This document shows positions 36,554-50,500 of a stretch of DNA of 64,000 bases, piece by piece. Position 1 is the stretch's first letter, and each line of letters opens with the position of its first letter. This DNA is from Typha latifolia. Lineage: Eukaryota > Streptophyta > Magnoliopsida > Poales > Typhaceae. Made by a program: the position numbers and the translations under genes. A model generated the notes under the pieces. The model searched no databases, had not been told where the DNA came from, and saw only the letters and a program-made list of their open reading frames with translations. The DNA lies in contig CM034103.1 in assembly GCA_019914945.1 (NCBI GenBank), positions 3,224,001-3,288,000 on the forward strand, written 5' to 3'.

Positions 36554-37194
36554 AATCTGATTGTTGCTTTACTAATTCTTGATCTCCTGCAGCGACATTA
36601 CTTCTGTGCATATGATTGTTAGGAGAGGTGAAAATTCTAAATTAGGATTGTACTGTGTTGTTTTCCAGTATGATCTTTAATATGTGCTTCAGAGAGAACA
36701 AAAGAATTAATATTGTTGCAGTGATGAAACAGTGGATTAATGCTTGAGAACGTAATCAGGATTCAATTGGTCAAGTGAGAAATAGCAATAATGCAAACAC
36801 GTCTGTTGGTGTTGGAGTGGCCATCATTATGTTGGAACTCATAGTTGCAACTTGTTTCTGGTTATTATGAGGAAAGCTTCTTTGCCAAAATAGTACCTAT
36901 AACAATGGCATATCAACTTTCTGAGTGCCGAGATGATGTATGTTTGATAGAGCTACTCTTGGTAAGAGTCTAGGTTTACTGCAACTTAAGCTTTGATACC
37001 AATTGTTAAAAGAGATATAAGAGGTTTAAGTTGATTGTTATACTTGTAATAGTCTATTCGTTTTCTTTATAGATCGTGATGAAAAATCCATCAAATATGA
37101 ATCTAAATATGAACAAAAGAAATCAAACTCATAACCTCTGTACCGTAGTGATCTATGATGTAACCCCTCCTAAGAAATAGATGTATATTATTTG

Positions 37195-37221
37195 CGCACA
37201 CACACACACACACACACACAA
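37195..37221. repeat. (CA)n microsatellite
   Basis: About 13 CA units. Confidence 0.95.
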
Positions 37222-37447
37222 AGGATGAGGTCATCCAAGTGTTACGTCCCTATCTATCTATGATCATTTGTGTATCCACTTGAAAGCATGCAGTAGTGGG
37301 CATGAGTTAAAAGTTATTACTCTGCAATGCAGCTTGTTCCCCACTCTGTAATGATATCTTTCCATGGCGGAATCCCCTCCTCTTCTTTTTTTTTTTGCTT
37401 AGGTTTAGAGTACCTATGAGTTAGAAAACTGAAATAATAAGTTCTTA

Positions 37448-37596
37448 TTAGGAGGGTGTAAACAAGCCGAGCTTGAGTGAGCCGGCTCTAGCCCGAACTT
37501 GACTCGAAATTATTCTCAAGCTTTTAACCTGGCTCGAGCTCTGCTCAGTTCTAATCGAGCCGAGCCCGAGTACTCGTTTATTTTAACAACCCTAGT
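37448..37596. mobile_element. short fold-back remnant of the TAGGG/CGAGC repeat family
   Basis: The left end (AGGGTGTAAACAAGCCGAGC) and the reverse complement of the right end (AGGGTTGTTAAAATAAACGAG) are related. Between them lie alternating GAGCTTGAGTGAGCC- and GGCTCGAGCTCTGC-type phrases. About 150 bp, non-coding. Confidence 0.5.
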
Positions 37597-38381
37597 TACT
37601 GTAAGTCCAGCTCAAATAATACAAATTAGTACTCGACAAATTGGCTCTGTGAGCTGATATATTAGGATATGTGGGAAAATATGTTACAAATTAAAGCTCG
37701 ACATAGATTTGGCAGGTCATAATCGTCCTTAAAATTAAATACAAGTGACTATTGTTTGACGAAGAGTATAAGAGAAATAAGATACATAATTGGCGTGCTG
37801 ACGTGTACATGAACAGCCGCCGAAGCTGACAATTTGAGCGTGCTTAACAGTGCACAGAGCTGTTCGGCACTGCATACACAACACGTGGACGAAAGACACT
37901 AAAGTTTAGGATCAAGTTCGGTGGTTTTTCTCCAACTCGAGGGTTTGGCTAAAGGTGTTTGACGAAATGCTGCACTGAGACACTTGCGTTCTCCAGGGAA
38001 TACACACGACAAAGGTCACCGCCACCGTGCTTTCTTTCTTCCAGGATCAGCAGCTAATCCGAACAGTATAAGTTGCCCAGGTTGGTCTGAAAGGATTGCC
38101 ATCAATGTCGGTCCACCACCGTATGAGATTCTTCTCAATGTCAATTCCTACTTCTTAATTACTATTATATTACCATCACAAGAATGTTTGTATGTCATTG
38201 TGGGGGCATGCAAAGTGATCTCACCGCATTCTTTTTTTTTTTCTGTCAAGAAAAAAAAAATTCTTGCTACATTCGGAAAGAATTGGTTGTCCACTGCTGC
38301 AAGATGACCTCAAATTGCAAAGGGACAAAAAAAATTTTTAACCATTGAAGGGTCATAAGGCTAAATATGGGTCGGACTAAG
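37597..38381. other. intergenic spacer
   Basis: No gene is supported. An open frame at 37984-38307 lacks any recognisable domain and ends in homopolymer runs. Confidence 0.45.
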
Positions 38382-38667
38382 AGTCAACCCTTCTTAGATA
38401 TAAAGGCACTAAGACTTCATCAAATTTTAGCTAATATACCAAGCTGTCTAATTTAGAATTCAAGCTGTGTGTGTCGCAAAACTAAATGTCGTTAAGACAT
38501 TGCTCCAAGTTATCACGCTGTTAAACTGCTCCTCTAATCATATCGTCGAGCCATCAATCGAATTAAGTCATTAAGTCAAGCCACTACCAACCATTAAATA
38601 ATTTTCTCTATAATAATTGTTTGGAGTTGGAGTTAATTTTATAACCTCTTTGGTCATGGAGAAGATA
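38382..38667 (+). repeat. dispersed repeat family 2, copy 2
   Basis: Collinear partner of 29573-29853 in the same orientation, with shared phrases TTAGATATA, AAGCTGTCTAATTTAGAATT, AGACATTGCTCCAAGTTATC, AAGTCAAGCCACTA and TATAATAATTGTTTGGAGTT. Non-coding. Confidence 0.65.
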
Positions 38668-39612
38668 CTTATCAAAGACAAACTAGCACCTTAGGGATCC
38701 GTGGCTGTTATTTGAGTTATTATTAAGGGATTATAAGATATAGTAAGTTTTAGGGAAATTTACTAAGAACCGTTAAGAACACCCTGTGGTTGCTTTTTGA
38801 CTTTATTATTGTTAACACCCGGATATATTGTTTGACTCCTATAGTTTTTTTTTTTTAAATGATTCTGAGTTAACTTAAACGTTATAATAATTGATGGAAT
38901 CAAGAATATTTTTATTAATATTTACAATTTGACTCTAAAATTGGTTATTTCACCATAACAGTTAGAGATCATAATAACTATATTTCAGAATATAAATACT
39001 ATTTATCAAAATTATATTTTATACCATAGACCAATGTAATTACCAATTTGCCATTGATATGACTAGAATCTCTTAAATATATTAATATAATATATTTCTC
39101 AACTTTTATCTCTTTAAAACTTGTTATCATATATCTCTCTCACAAACATCTTATCATAATTTATTATTTTTTTATTTTTTATTTTAAAATAAATAAATAA
39201 AACTCAACTTAAACAGCATAAATGTCAATAATTTAATATTTCATATAAATGAAGACATTTTAAAGTTTTATTCGTATTAAATATTAATTTAATTGTATAT
39301 ACATAACTATAAATATAAATATTACAAAATTATTAATAATATAGTATTTAATTGATATAATATATTTTTATAAATAACCTTATTATTAAAATAATTTGTA
39401 TATGTACTAGTAACATCAAAAATAGAATACTAATAAACTAATATTTACTCAAAGATAATAATATATTTACTAATATAATATTATTAATAATCTCGTGTTT
39501 TAAGCTAAAACAAAATTGTATTTTCCACATAGAATAAAATTTTATTCTTTTTTATTATAAAATATAATAATATTTAGAAAAATATTTGTATGGTATAAAA
39601 AATACCATAGGA

Positions 39613-39970
39613 TTACATAAGTATCGCACTGCATGTGTATTTTATACCTATCGGCCTAGCTGTGTATACCAAGTTAACTATATTCCATACATAAATATAA
39701 CATTGTATAAGTACAGTTTTACATGTGCATTGCATACATATCGGCCTAGCTATACATATCGAGCTAACTATATTATATAAAAAACTGCATAAGTACTGCC
39801 TTGCAAGCGTATTACATAACTATCGGCCTAGCTGTGCATATCGAGCAACTAACTACGTTGCATATATAAATACATATTGGCCTAGTTGTGTATACTGAGT
39901 TTTAACTATATTGCATATATAAATATAATATTGCATAAGTATCGTCTTATATGTGTATTGCATGCACTGC
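39613..39970 (+). repeat. diverged tandem repeat, ~81-89 bp unit, 4-5 copies
   Basis: Units start with (G)CATAAGTA or GTATAAGTA near 39616, 39705, 39786 and 39934, with a truncated unit near 39870. Each carries GCATGTGTAT or ATGTGCATTGCATA, then ATCGGCCTAGCTGTG(T/C)ATA and a (G/A)AGTTAACTATATT phrase ending in CATA(T/C)ATAAATA. The copies differ by small indels. The frame through it is not a gene. Confidence 0.85.
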
Positions 39971-42558
39971 ATATATAAAATATTTTATTTTATTTATTAT
40001 CTATTGCAGGCTTGCAGCTATTACTTTATATCAAATTAAAGAGTATTTTAATAATTTTTTTATTACTTTCACTTTATATCACATCAAATATAATTATTAC
40101 ATTCTTCTTCTAGAATACAAATAAATATAGAAATATTTATTCCTAAAATGAATCTCTCATTTTAGTTATAACAAATTAGACTTTGTTATTCATATTCCAC
40201 TCCATTCTACATGCGAACATAGCCTTATATTTGTTATCTAAAATCTAATTGATATTATTTTTATCTAATTTTCTATAACTTTATCTCTAATGAGTATATT
40301 TAAATTTAACTTGTGATTTGTTAAATACAATGAAAAATATAGCAATTGTATTTTAGTCCGTACCACAGAGAAATAAATACTTATGTTAAAAGTATATAAG
40401 GGTTTTATGCAATTGAGCCAACTATTGTGTTAATTTGCATGAAAAAAATACTAAGAAGAAACCAATTTCCTTTTCCAATTTAAAAGACAAAAGTTGTGGT
40501 TCTTCCATTGCACCATCTACTTATAATAGATTGATATAGCAAATAGAAAGCAAACTTTCAAGTAAAAGTTAGAAGAGAAAGCACACCAAATCCTTCTGGA
40601 GTCATCCACATCAATGCTGTAAGTGACCATTTGAAGATAATAAGATCATAAACCCAAAGATTTCCCACTAAGGAAGAAAAATACGTCATCATCCAATCAA
40701 ATTGAATGGCTCTTCGACGTTGAGGTGTGTTAAAGCTTAGTATTTATTTACTTCGCCATTAATCTCGAGTGCGTGATGTCTAAATATCAATTACAAAAGC
40801 AGGATTATATTTTATAGGCATAAAACCTCAACAGTTACTGGTAAAAACTTGTGGAAAGGATGGTTGTTAAGAACTTTATAGGGATAAGCTTTAAAAATAA
40901 GCAAAACCATAACTAAAAGGCTAATGATATGCACAAGTAACCGAAGTTACATTGCAATCTGAACAAACCCACTTCAAACCCAGAGCCTGCATGCATAGCA
41001 AACAGCCAAAGATCAATTCACCAATGGCCTCCCATCATTAAACAATTAATCACTAATCCTATATCATATTGCAAAATTAAGAAAAGTATTAGGGATACAT
41101 GTCCTACGAAGGTTATGAGTTTAAACTTTTGAGTTGGTTGTGGTCCATTCTAAGGATTGATCTATTGTACAAACCTAACTTATCTAACTTATGATTAGCG
41201 ATTAAACAAAAAAGAAAGAAGGAAAAAAAAAAAGCTACAAGGAGGAAGTCATAGTGGAGCATCCTTTTTGACTCTCTCCTTAAAAGAAACCAATGAGGAG
41301 ATGACCAGGTAAAAAGGATGAGCCATTTCCAATGTGTACAAGAACCTCTGATCTCTGTGAAAGCAAAGTGGACACTCATGAGAAAGCAACAACCAACCAA
41401 AGGAATTCTTTGGTGGAAGAGTTAATTAACATCAGCAAAAGTACTTAAAATATGTTTGAGTTTTAGAGGTCATAGCAGCCAATGGCACATGACTTACAAC
41501 TAGTTGCCTTAGTATAGTGGGAGGAGCACAAGAAGGAAGGGTTGAGTGGTGACCTTGTTCTCAGGAGAGTAAATCCCACTAACTCTCTGGTATTCTTCTG
41601 TCTTTGGTGATCCACACTGTATGCAAGTACTAGAGAATAGTCTTGATTAGCCTTTGTGTGGCTATTCTATATTCTAAAATATTAGGGTGATTAGAGTGTA
41701 TCATAATATGAGGTGTTGGTGGATCACACATGTGGGCTTTGTTCCTCAAGAGAGCTTTCCATTCCAGTTTATCAAATTAAGTATGGCGAAGTGCAGAGTA
41801 ATTTCAGAAGGGAGGTGATGCTGATTCAGCCATTTCAGAAGTTGTTGTCATTTTCGGGTGCTTTGGCTGGTTGTATTTGGAGGGGTTGCATTGTATATAC
41901 AATGTATCTACCTAGATTGGAAACTATTATTTGATTAGTGTATTATTAAGAATAATATGCATTAATTATAGTATTTCTAGATACTAAGGAAGGCTCATAT
42001 ATATGATCATGTCTACCCACTGTATTGCATTACTAGAAATTAGGAAATAAAAATAAGCTAACGAGATTTGAACCATGACATCAAAATAAACACACACAAA
42101 AAAACACGTTGATATCATATTAGATAATCAGTTGATCTAAGAACTTAAATTATTAAGTAACATACAAATAATATATAACATTCTTTAACATCCATCATCT
42201 AAAGATGGATCAAAGTAGCTTGAGCAAATGTTTCTCTCTCTCTCTCTCTCTCTAGCCTAGGTAGATAGTATTTAAAATAAATATTCAACCAAAAAATAAC
42301 AATATACTTCGATTTCTAAACCCTAAATCCTAAACCTTATACATATGTATGTATACAATAGCATATGTTAAGAAATACCTGATTTATATCTTATTAGATG
42401 TAATAGCTAAGAAAACCAATTAATGAGAAGAATAAATTTGGGATTTGTCCATTTTGGATTGGTACTAGAGACCTTCATTCAGACTTGCAGTTCATGTACC
42501 TCGTGCTATAAGCACTCCTCTTTTTACCAATTATGAACCCTATTTCTTTTCTCCCTAC

Positions 42559-42634
<76 letters not shown>

Positions 42635-43568
42635 ATCATAGTAGAATGTAGAGATTCCCTTTATTAGTGGGTAGATATATATAGATAAGTCATTTTAAGA
42701 TCTTCATTCATAAAGTTTGGAACATTTCACTTGGAAAATTTGGTCGGATGGACACTTTCAGTACAATGTTTGACTAAGTTTTCGTGTTTATATAAATTTT
42801 GTAAGTCTTGGTGATTAGTGTTACTACATTTGGAATATTGTACCTGAAAGTATCAGTATGACATGAAGATAGTACTACAAGAAATGTTTGAATTAATATT
42901 TCTTTCCTTCTTTCTTTCAAGATTGTGATTATTATATGAGTCGAATCATGCAGAATCTCATCCGAGTTGCTTGGGGTTAAAAGTTCTGGTGGTATAGAAA
43001 ATTAAAATGTTTAGAGAGGTTAAATAATTTTTATTTACACTAATAACACTTTTTATGATAAAATATACGAGCTTCCTCGTTGTAATCCAATGGAGAGGCC
43101 ATGGTATGAAAAAAAAAAAAAGCTAAGGGAGGTAAAGTAATATGTTTAGATCATAAACATATTATAAATTTGGTCACCGTATACATTCAATATAGCAACA
43201 AATATAAAGTTCGTATTAGATATATACATGCATAGAAAACTACTAAAATCCATATATATCATAGGAAAGTTAATTTTGTAATACGTTTTTTTAAAAGAAA
43301 AGCTCGTGTACACGGAGAACTTCATTTATACCATTGAAGTTAACTATTAAAAGCTTATACGCAACATAAAGAAAAAAAGGGACATCGAGTGAGGCACTTG
43401 AATTTTTTTAATAATACTTTAACATGTATTTGATAATCTGATATACTTTAAAAAATTAGTCATATATTCACATTCAAAATAAAGCAAACTCCACTTCAGC
43501 AGTCCAGTTGTCTTCAATTTTTTAAACTAATTTTCTTGTCAATTTGTCTCCCTTCCTTCTATGTTCCA

Positions 43569-43569
<1 letters not shown>
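39971..43569. other. long AT-rich intergenic region upstream of PHO1
   Basis: Nothing coding is supported. There are (CT)n at 42233-42253 and a compound (CT)n(AT)n tract at 42562-42634. Small frames at 41113-41400 and 41713-41934 have no recognisable features. The last ~500 bases are presumably the PHO1 promoter. Confidence 0.5.
42562..42634. repeat. compound (CT)n(AT)n microsatellite
   Basis: About 22 CT units run directly into about 13 AT units, roughly 1 kb upstream of PHO1. Confidence 0.95.
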
Positions 43570-43602
<33 letters not shown>

Positions 43603-43620
43603 CCCCCGCTCTATATATAA
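43570..43620 (+). promoter_or_regulatory. CT-rich tract and TATA box of PHO1
   Basis: An interrupted (CT)n tract (43570-43601) is followed by a C-run and TATATATAA at 43612-43620, 67 bp upstream of the PHO1 ATG at 43687. The spacing implies a short, pyrimidine-rich leader (CTCTTCTTCC-type). CT tracts beside a TATA box are common in plant core promoters. Assignment is by position only. Confidence 0.55.
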
Positions 43621-43686
43621 TCCTCTTCTTCCTCTTCCTCGCCTCCTTACTCTTACCTTTCCTCTCTTCCTCATGCAAATCCAATC

Positions 43687-46600
43687 ATGGTGAAGTTTTC
43701 GCGTGAGCTAGAAGCTCAACTGATCCCAGAATGGAAGGAAGCCTTCGTCAGCTACAAACTCCTCAAGAAGCACGTCAAGAAGATTAAGCTCTCTCTTCTC
43801 CGTTCGTCCCTCTCCTCCCCCTCCTCCTCCTCTGACTTCGACCACCACCACCACCACCTTCACCACCATGGCTATGGGTTCTCCCTTCTCGACCCCATTC
43901 GCGCTCTCACCAACCGCTTCTCGTCTCGCCATCACCACCACCATACCCAGGTACTTATTCTTGATCGATTAGTTTCGTCATTGTTTTCGGGGTGGCAATG
44001 GTGTAGTCACTGACTTTTTGTACACACACACACACACACACACATATATATTGATCGGTTTCTTATCTTTTGAAGACTGACGAAGAAAGCTTGTACGAGA
44101 TGGAACTAGTTCAATCGAGGGATGATGAGGTAGGAAACTAATTTGATATTGTTAATCTGTACGTCTATGATGTAATATATGATTATATTTATAGGTGAAG
44201 GAGTTCTTGGAAAAACTGGATGATGAGCTAGAGAAAGTGAGTAACTTCTATGCGACCAAGGAGGCCGAGTTCTGCGAGCGCGGCGAAGCTCTAATCAAGC
44301 AGCTACAGATTCTTACTGAGATTAAGCAAATATTCCATGATTACCGCCGACGTCAGCACCAACGTCGGCCGCCGCCATCCCCGGGATCCACCGGCCGCCT
44401 TCTGTCCGGCCTCAGCTCCCCCTCCTCGGTGATCTCCGGTGCGACATCTACCTAGCGTTTTAAATTTTTTGGCTCGAGGTTTTGAGTTCTTTAATAGCTT
44501 ACGCTATTATTATTATTATTATGATTATACTTATAGAAAGCGTTGACGAGATGGATGTGCAATCGCAATCGGAGAGCATGCCGGTGGCGGAGGAGGTGAT
44601 AGCCGCATTAGAGCGCAACGGAGTGAATTTCATCGGATCGGCTCGGGGAAAGACAAAGAAGGGAGCGAAGCCGAAGGTGGCATCATTGAGGATCGACATC
44701 CCGGCGACAACTCCGGGAAGGACTATCTCCGCCGTCACGTCCATGATTTGGGAAGATCTCGTCAACGGCTCGAGGAAGGAAGGATCAGGGGGCGGCGGCG
44801 GCGGCGGCGGCGAGTATATTAACCGAAAGAAGATCCAGTACGCGGAGAAGATGGTCCGCGGAGCCTTCATTGAGCTCTACCGAGGGCTAGGACTGCTCAA
44901 GAAATATAGGTTGGTAGCCAAAGATCAGAAAACTAATAAATAAATTTTACTATTGAATCACGTAGGTTAAGTTCATGCACAGCACGTGGTTTTTATTACT
45001 ATTTTGACGTCAAATCGTTACTTACGCTGCTTCTCATTTGATTGCAGCTCTTTGAACATGGTGGCTTTTACCAAGATAATGAAGAAATTTGAGAAGGTAT
45101 TCACGTATAATTAACCTAGATTAATTAATACAAACCAAAAATTAATCAGTGGCCATAATTTTCAGAACAAGATTTAAATTTCTTTTTCTTTTTTTTTCTA
45201 TTTTCTCATATATTGTTAGTGGAGATGTCTAAGGTGAATACCTTTATGGAACAACCCACTACTAACACCTGTCGTCATAACCCTTAGTGGAGATCCGTTT
45301 GGTGTCCATTTTTAGACAGCTGAGTTGGAAGTTGTGAATTGATTCACAGTAGGATATACTCGTATGTCTTTCACGTGAAATCTAGGGGATGATATGTATG
45401 TTGTTCAAGTTTTGTTCACTAGAGAGAATAGGAAACGACAAGAAGACTAGATAGAGTAGGAGATCTGTTTGTTGTCGACTTTTTAGTCTTTTGGTTGCTT
45501 CTTAGTGCCGTAACATTCTTCTTTTGCATTAAGGGCATTATAACAAATGACGTAGTAGTCCAATAGAATTAACTGAAATTGGACGTATCTTTGATGTTAT
45601 ATGTGTAGGTATCCAACCAACAACAAAGTTCGACTGCGTTCTCAGAGAAGGTGAAAAGATCACATTTTATAAGCTCAGACAAGGTATGCGTATGGATTCC
45701 TTTTAATCCTCTTATGCTACCATATGTTCACCTATATATATGTACAAAGGTGATCATCTCTATTCTTTGATAGATAACTAATTAATCCAATAGTTTAAGT
45801 TAAAGTAAAATAAAACGTTGATGATATTTATGTTAGATAATCATTTGACTCAAAAGTTTAAGCTGCTTTAAGTAATGGACTAACTCATGTGCGACTAAAA
45901 CGAGGTTTTGAAACTCCGGACTTCTAAGAAATCAGATTTCAGTACCATATTAGATAACTAATTGATCCAAGAACTTAAATTATTAACCAACAAGCTAACA
46001 ATATATAAGCATACTGTTAATAGTTTGAACGACGTTCAATAAAACTGGCTTTGGTACTATGTCGTGTAACAAGTATAAATTATTCTTCTAACATTTGTAT
46101 TTAGAGAAACTTATCAAAAGTATCACTTTTTTTTTGCTTTTGTTATTATCCGCACCCGCACCCGATCATATGAATATTTATTATTCGCATGTTTCATCTT
46201 ATATATATATATATATTTTTTTTTTAATTTTATTTTATTAGTCACACCTATTTGCTTTTTGACCTTAGCGTTTTACTTAAAATGCCTTAAAAAGAGTATT
46301 TTTCTTAATAGCCAATTCTTATATAGATGAACTAAAGTAATTATAGATGCAAAAAAGACTTTAATCCTCTTGAATAAGTTTTTAAGGTTAAGATAAAAAA
46401 AAAATAGAGAGCTAGTTTTAAAGCCAAATGAGAGGTATTTAGGTTTTGTTAGTTTTTATTTAAAAAGTAACAAAATATTTTCTACTTCGTCAACTATTAT
46501 TAGGGCAAATTTAACTTAAGGTAACTATAATACAGGAGCCGAATAGTAAATATCCTGATAACAAAAGTAAAAAAATTTAATAAATTTCTCTTAGTATTTA

Positions 46601-47524
46601 TCAGAGGTAGCACATATGAGTTTGTCTACTTAGTGGAGAATCCATGGAAGCTAAAGGAGGTAATAAATTATAATTAATAACAAACATAGAGTTTGCTTTG
46701 GTGGGAGGTCTAATTTTCTCCATCGAGTTCACTTTATTGTCATGATAGATAAATATATAGTAGTAGAGAAGGTGGAGGCTTATGTAATCCCACACTAGTA
46801 AAAGCTTAACAGCAGAAGGAAAATTAATTTCGAGCAGGTGGTAAAGCTGGCAGACGAGGTGGAATCCATTTTCACAAAGCACTTCGCTGGTAATGACAGG
46901 AAGAAGGCAATGAAGTTTCTCAGGCCTCAACAGCCCAAGGACTCACACATGATCACCTTCTTTATGGGTAAGATAATAACTATTAATTTGATACATTCTA
47001 TTCAGAATTAATACTGAAAAAAGATTCAAGCAGTACAATCCAATTTGCATCTTTTATTACCTTTTGGCTAAACTTTGCTTAACCTCATGTGATTTAGCTT
47101 GATTTTAACCTAATATTTTTCTTTTATCATATAAGTAAGTTGTTAAATTCTCATACTGTATTTTTATGGAGCTTAAAGTCTTTTCACATCCTTATTATCG
47201 GTTGACTAATTGTAACTCAGTCTGGACCACTTGGGGGTTAAGTGTTTTGATTACACAAGCGAGTTGAAATCAAACAAAAGAATAAATTATATATATTTAT
47301 AGCATCATCTCAAAATGAATGGATGGTAGGAATGAATTCAACTAAGATTAAACAAACTTAGTCCAATATTGAGTGGCATCCCCACTTTCTGCTTGCCCTA
47401 CCAGAATCTGGAAAGGGGAGCACTTTCTTTTTCTGATTATTATTTAATAAAAGGAGCTGAAGTCAGCTAACTAGGTAGCTCTGATGTAATAAGCATAGGA
47501 GAGATCAAAATGCAAAAGGGTAAA

Positions 47525-47555
<31 letters not shown>

Positions 47556-50500
47556 GAGACATCTCTGAGAAGGATTCAATGACACAAAAAAAGTCAACTG
47601 TAACCCTAGCTCAATTCGCTGTCCTACCGAAGATGGGTTCGCTCCTCTGGAAATATGGATAAAGTACAATATTCAGATAAATATTTTATTCTCCTTCCTC
47701 ATCTAGTGGTCATTTTGTTATTAGTCACAGTGATACATGCATAAGTTAATTCGAATGCTTGAATAAGATAATGAGACATATGAACTCAGCCAAGCTCCTG
47801 GTTCACTATGTATTTGAACTGATTCAAGCAATACTTTCTAGGATATCTAGACTTAATTCTTTGTTGAGAATTATCTACTTTTTCCTGAACCAAAAGGAAT
47901 ATGAGAAACCACACAAATGAGGTGATCTAATAATAAACTAGATAAAAAAATGCTAGCCTTTTTTTATGAACTGGCTCAAATCAAGTACATATAACACTAC
48001 ATTCAGTTAAAATATAAATTTTATGTCCGCAGAGAAGTAATTAAATTCATAATTTCTATCATAAATTGATACAACTTGACCAACTGTCCCTTACAAAGGA
48101 GGTGATCTACAATAACAAGATTTGTTTGCATTTCTTTTTCCTTTATGCTGATGACCCAATAAAGGTGGTGTTCTTTTTTGTATGTTGCAGGTTTGTTCAC
48201 AGGAAGCTTTGTAACTTTGTTCACCGTATACGCCATCTTGGCTCATTTCTCTGGCATTTTCTCTTCCTCAACTGAAACTGGTTACGTGGAAACAATTTAT
48301 CCTGTTTTCAGGTACTCAAAAAGAATCCAATGACTTCTGTTTCCATGCCTTTTTACCACCATCTTCCAATTTCTATGAACATGCTCTTCATCCCTTCCAT
48401 TGCTTTCTGACATTTGCTCAAATTTTTTTTCTCTTTTGGCATGGTGGTTGGCAACTGTATCTGAAAACACCCAGCAATTCACTATATATAACTTTTGATT
48501 CATATGAACCCTAGCAAAGTCTGCAAACTTTTGGGACCACAAGACAATGCCTGTCAGCATCTTATGGAACCCACCATGGATAACAGTTTAATTAGTACAA
48601 TCCTGTCCTTATTTTCCATTAACATTCTTCCACTATCCAAATCAGAGCCACCCACTAACAGGGAGAATGGTCACAGAAACACAAAGAATATAGATCCCAC
48701 CTTTTTCTCCAGTGTCCTAAGCCCAACTAGCCACTGAGAAGATTCTGAGAAATTCCAGCACTATTCTGACATAATATATTATCTGTATCTGCTATCACTT
48801 TATTTCCACTCTCATAACAGTAGTGAATTCAAACAACCAAGGACTCACTGACTCACTGTAGAGTGATGCAAATGATCTACATTGTTTTTTGGCCTCTCTA
48901 ATGACTAGAACATGGAGATGAATGCGACTGTAGTTATATGCATGGATACAAACCTTAAAATTGTGATTATGGGGAGATGAATTCGAACACTCAATTGTGT
49001 TTTCTTTCTACTTGTGCAGCATGGTTGCGCTACTGAGCCTCCATATATTTTTGTATGGGTGCAATCTTTTCATGTGGAAAAGCACCAGAATAAACCACAA
49101 CTTCATATTTGATTTCTCGTCAACCACGGCTCTAAAGCACAGGGATGCCTTTCTTATATGTGCCTCGTTCATGACCACTGTTGTCGGAGCCATGGTGATC
49201 CATCTCGTTCTTAGGTCGACTAATATCTCCTCACAGCATGCCGATGCTTTACCTGGAGCCCTTTTACTGGTATCTAAGAAAAAAAGAAAAAGAAATCAAA
49301 GAATCAATTCTCATTAAAAAATTGCTAATTATTATTATGTCATTGCCCTAAGGCAATGCCACAACAAGGCACGCTCTAACTATTTCTTGTATTTGGTTCC
49401 ATTTTGTTCAGCTTTTCATGACTTTACTGCTTTGTCCCTTTAATGTATTCTACCGATCGACACGCTACTGTTTACTACGAGTCCTTCGCAATATCGTACT
49501 TTCCCCATTTTACAAGGTAAGCATCACATCTTGCTAGTTCTTTTCCTATGATATATATTATCTCAAAGAAACATATATGACACACTGACGCTAATCAAGC
49601 AGAAACTGATGCATTTGTAGGTCTTGATGGTGGATTTCTTCATGGCTGACCAATTAACCAGCCAGGTAAGTCTAAACCTTGAACACTTAAAAAAACAGGA
49701 GACTAGAATTTATGTCAACAGTAATTTTTGGCTTGTCTCCCTACATACTTGCTGAAGATATTCTCCCTGGTAAATTAGATCCCACTTCTAAGGCACATGG
49801 AGTTCACAGCCTGCTACTTCATGGCTGGAGGATTCAAAACTCACTCGTACGAGACTTGTACCCGCAGTCACCAATACAAGCTCTTGGCCTATGTCATCTC
49901 ATTTCTCCCATACTACTGGAGGGCAATGCAGGTAAGCTACTTCACTAGTTTCTACATAGATCCAGTATATTACTCTCTAGGTATCTGAGGCAATGTTACC
50001 TGCTTCTTAGTGTATCAGGAGATACATGGAGGAAGGGTACGACATCAATCATCTCGCCAATGGTGGAAAATACGTATCTGCAATGGTGGCAGCTGCTGTG
50101 AGAATGAAGTATGCAATGGAACCTACACCTCTGTGGCTGGCTGCTGTCATTATATCTTCGACGGCAGCGACATTTTATCAGCTGTACTGGGACTTTGTTA
50201 AAGATTGGGGGTTCTTCGACCTAAGGTCTAAGAATGCATGGCTCAGGGATGAGCTCATCTTAAAGAACAAGTGCATCTACTATGTCTCTATTGTAAGTTT
50301 AACCATCTTGCATCTCTAACGTAATGATAGAAAGTGGAAACTAAGCAACACAAACATGTTTTTTGTATTTCTGCAGGCTCTAAATTTTGTTCTTAGACTT
50401 GCATGGATCGAAAGTGTGATGCACCTCAACCTAGGGCATGTTGAACACCGCATGGTCGACTTCTTGCTAGCTTCATTAGAGATAACTCGACGTGGACACT

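Larger units (their letters stand above)
36415..37440. other. 3' flank of the fucosyltransferase-like gene
   Basis: The first few hundred bases are probably 3' UTR and contain a compound (AT)n(AG)n microsatellite. No gene follows. A (CA)n tract lies at 37195-37221. Confidence 0.5.

Noticed and set aside
39586..39780. 64-residue frame with repeated YRPSC/YRPSY words
   Set aside because: Its periodicity is that of the ~85-bp tandem repeat; not a gene.
42320..42336. AAACCCTAAATCCTAAACC, telomere-like sequence
   Set aside because: Only two imperfect units; too short to indicate an interstitial telomere.
48495..49317. Open frames in and around PHO1 introns 8 and 9
   Set aside because: The 49020-49269 part is PHO1 exon 9; the rest is intron sequence or read-through past the donor.
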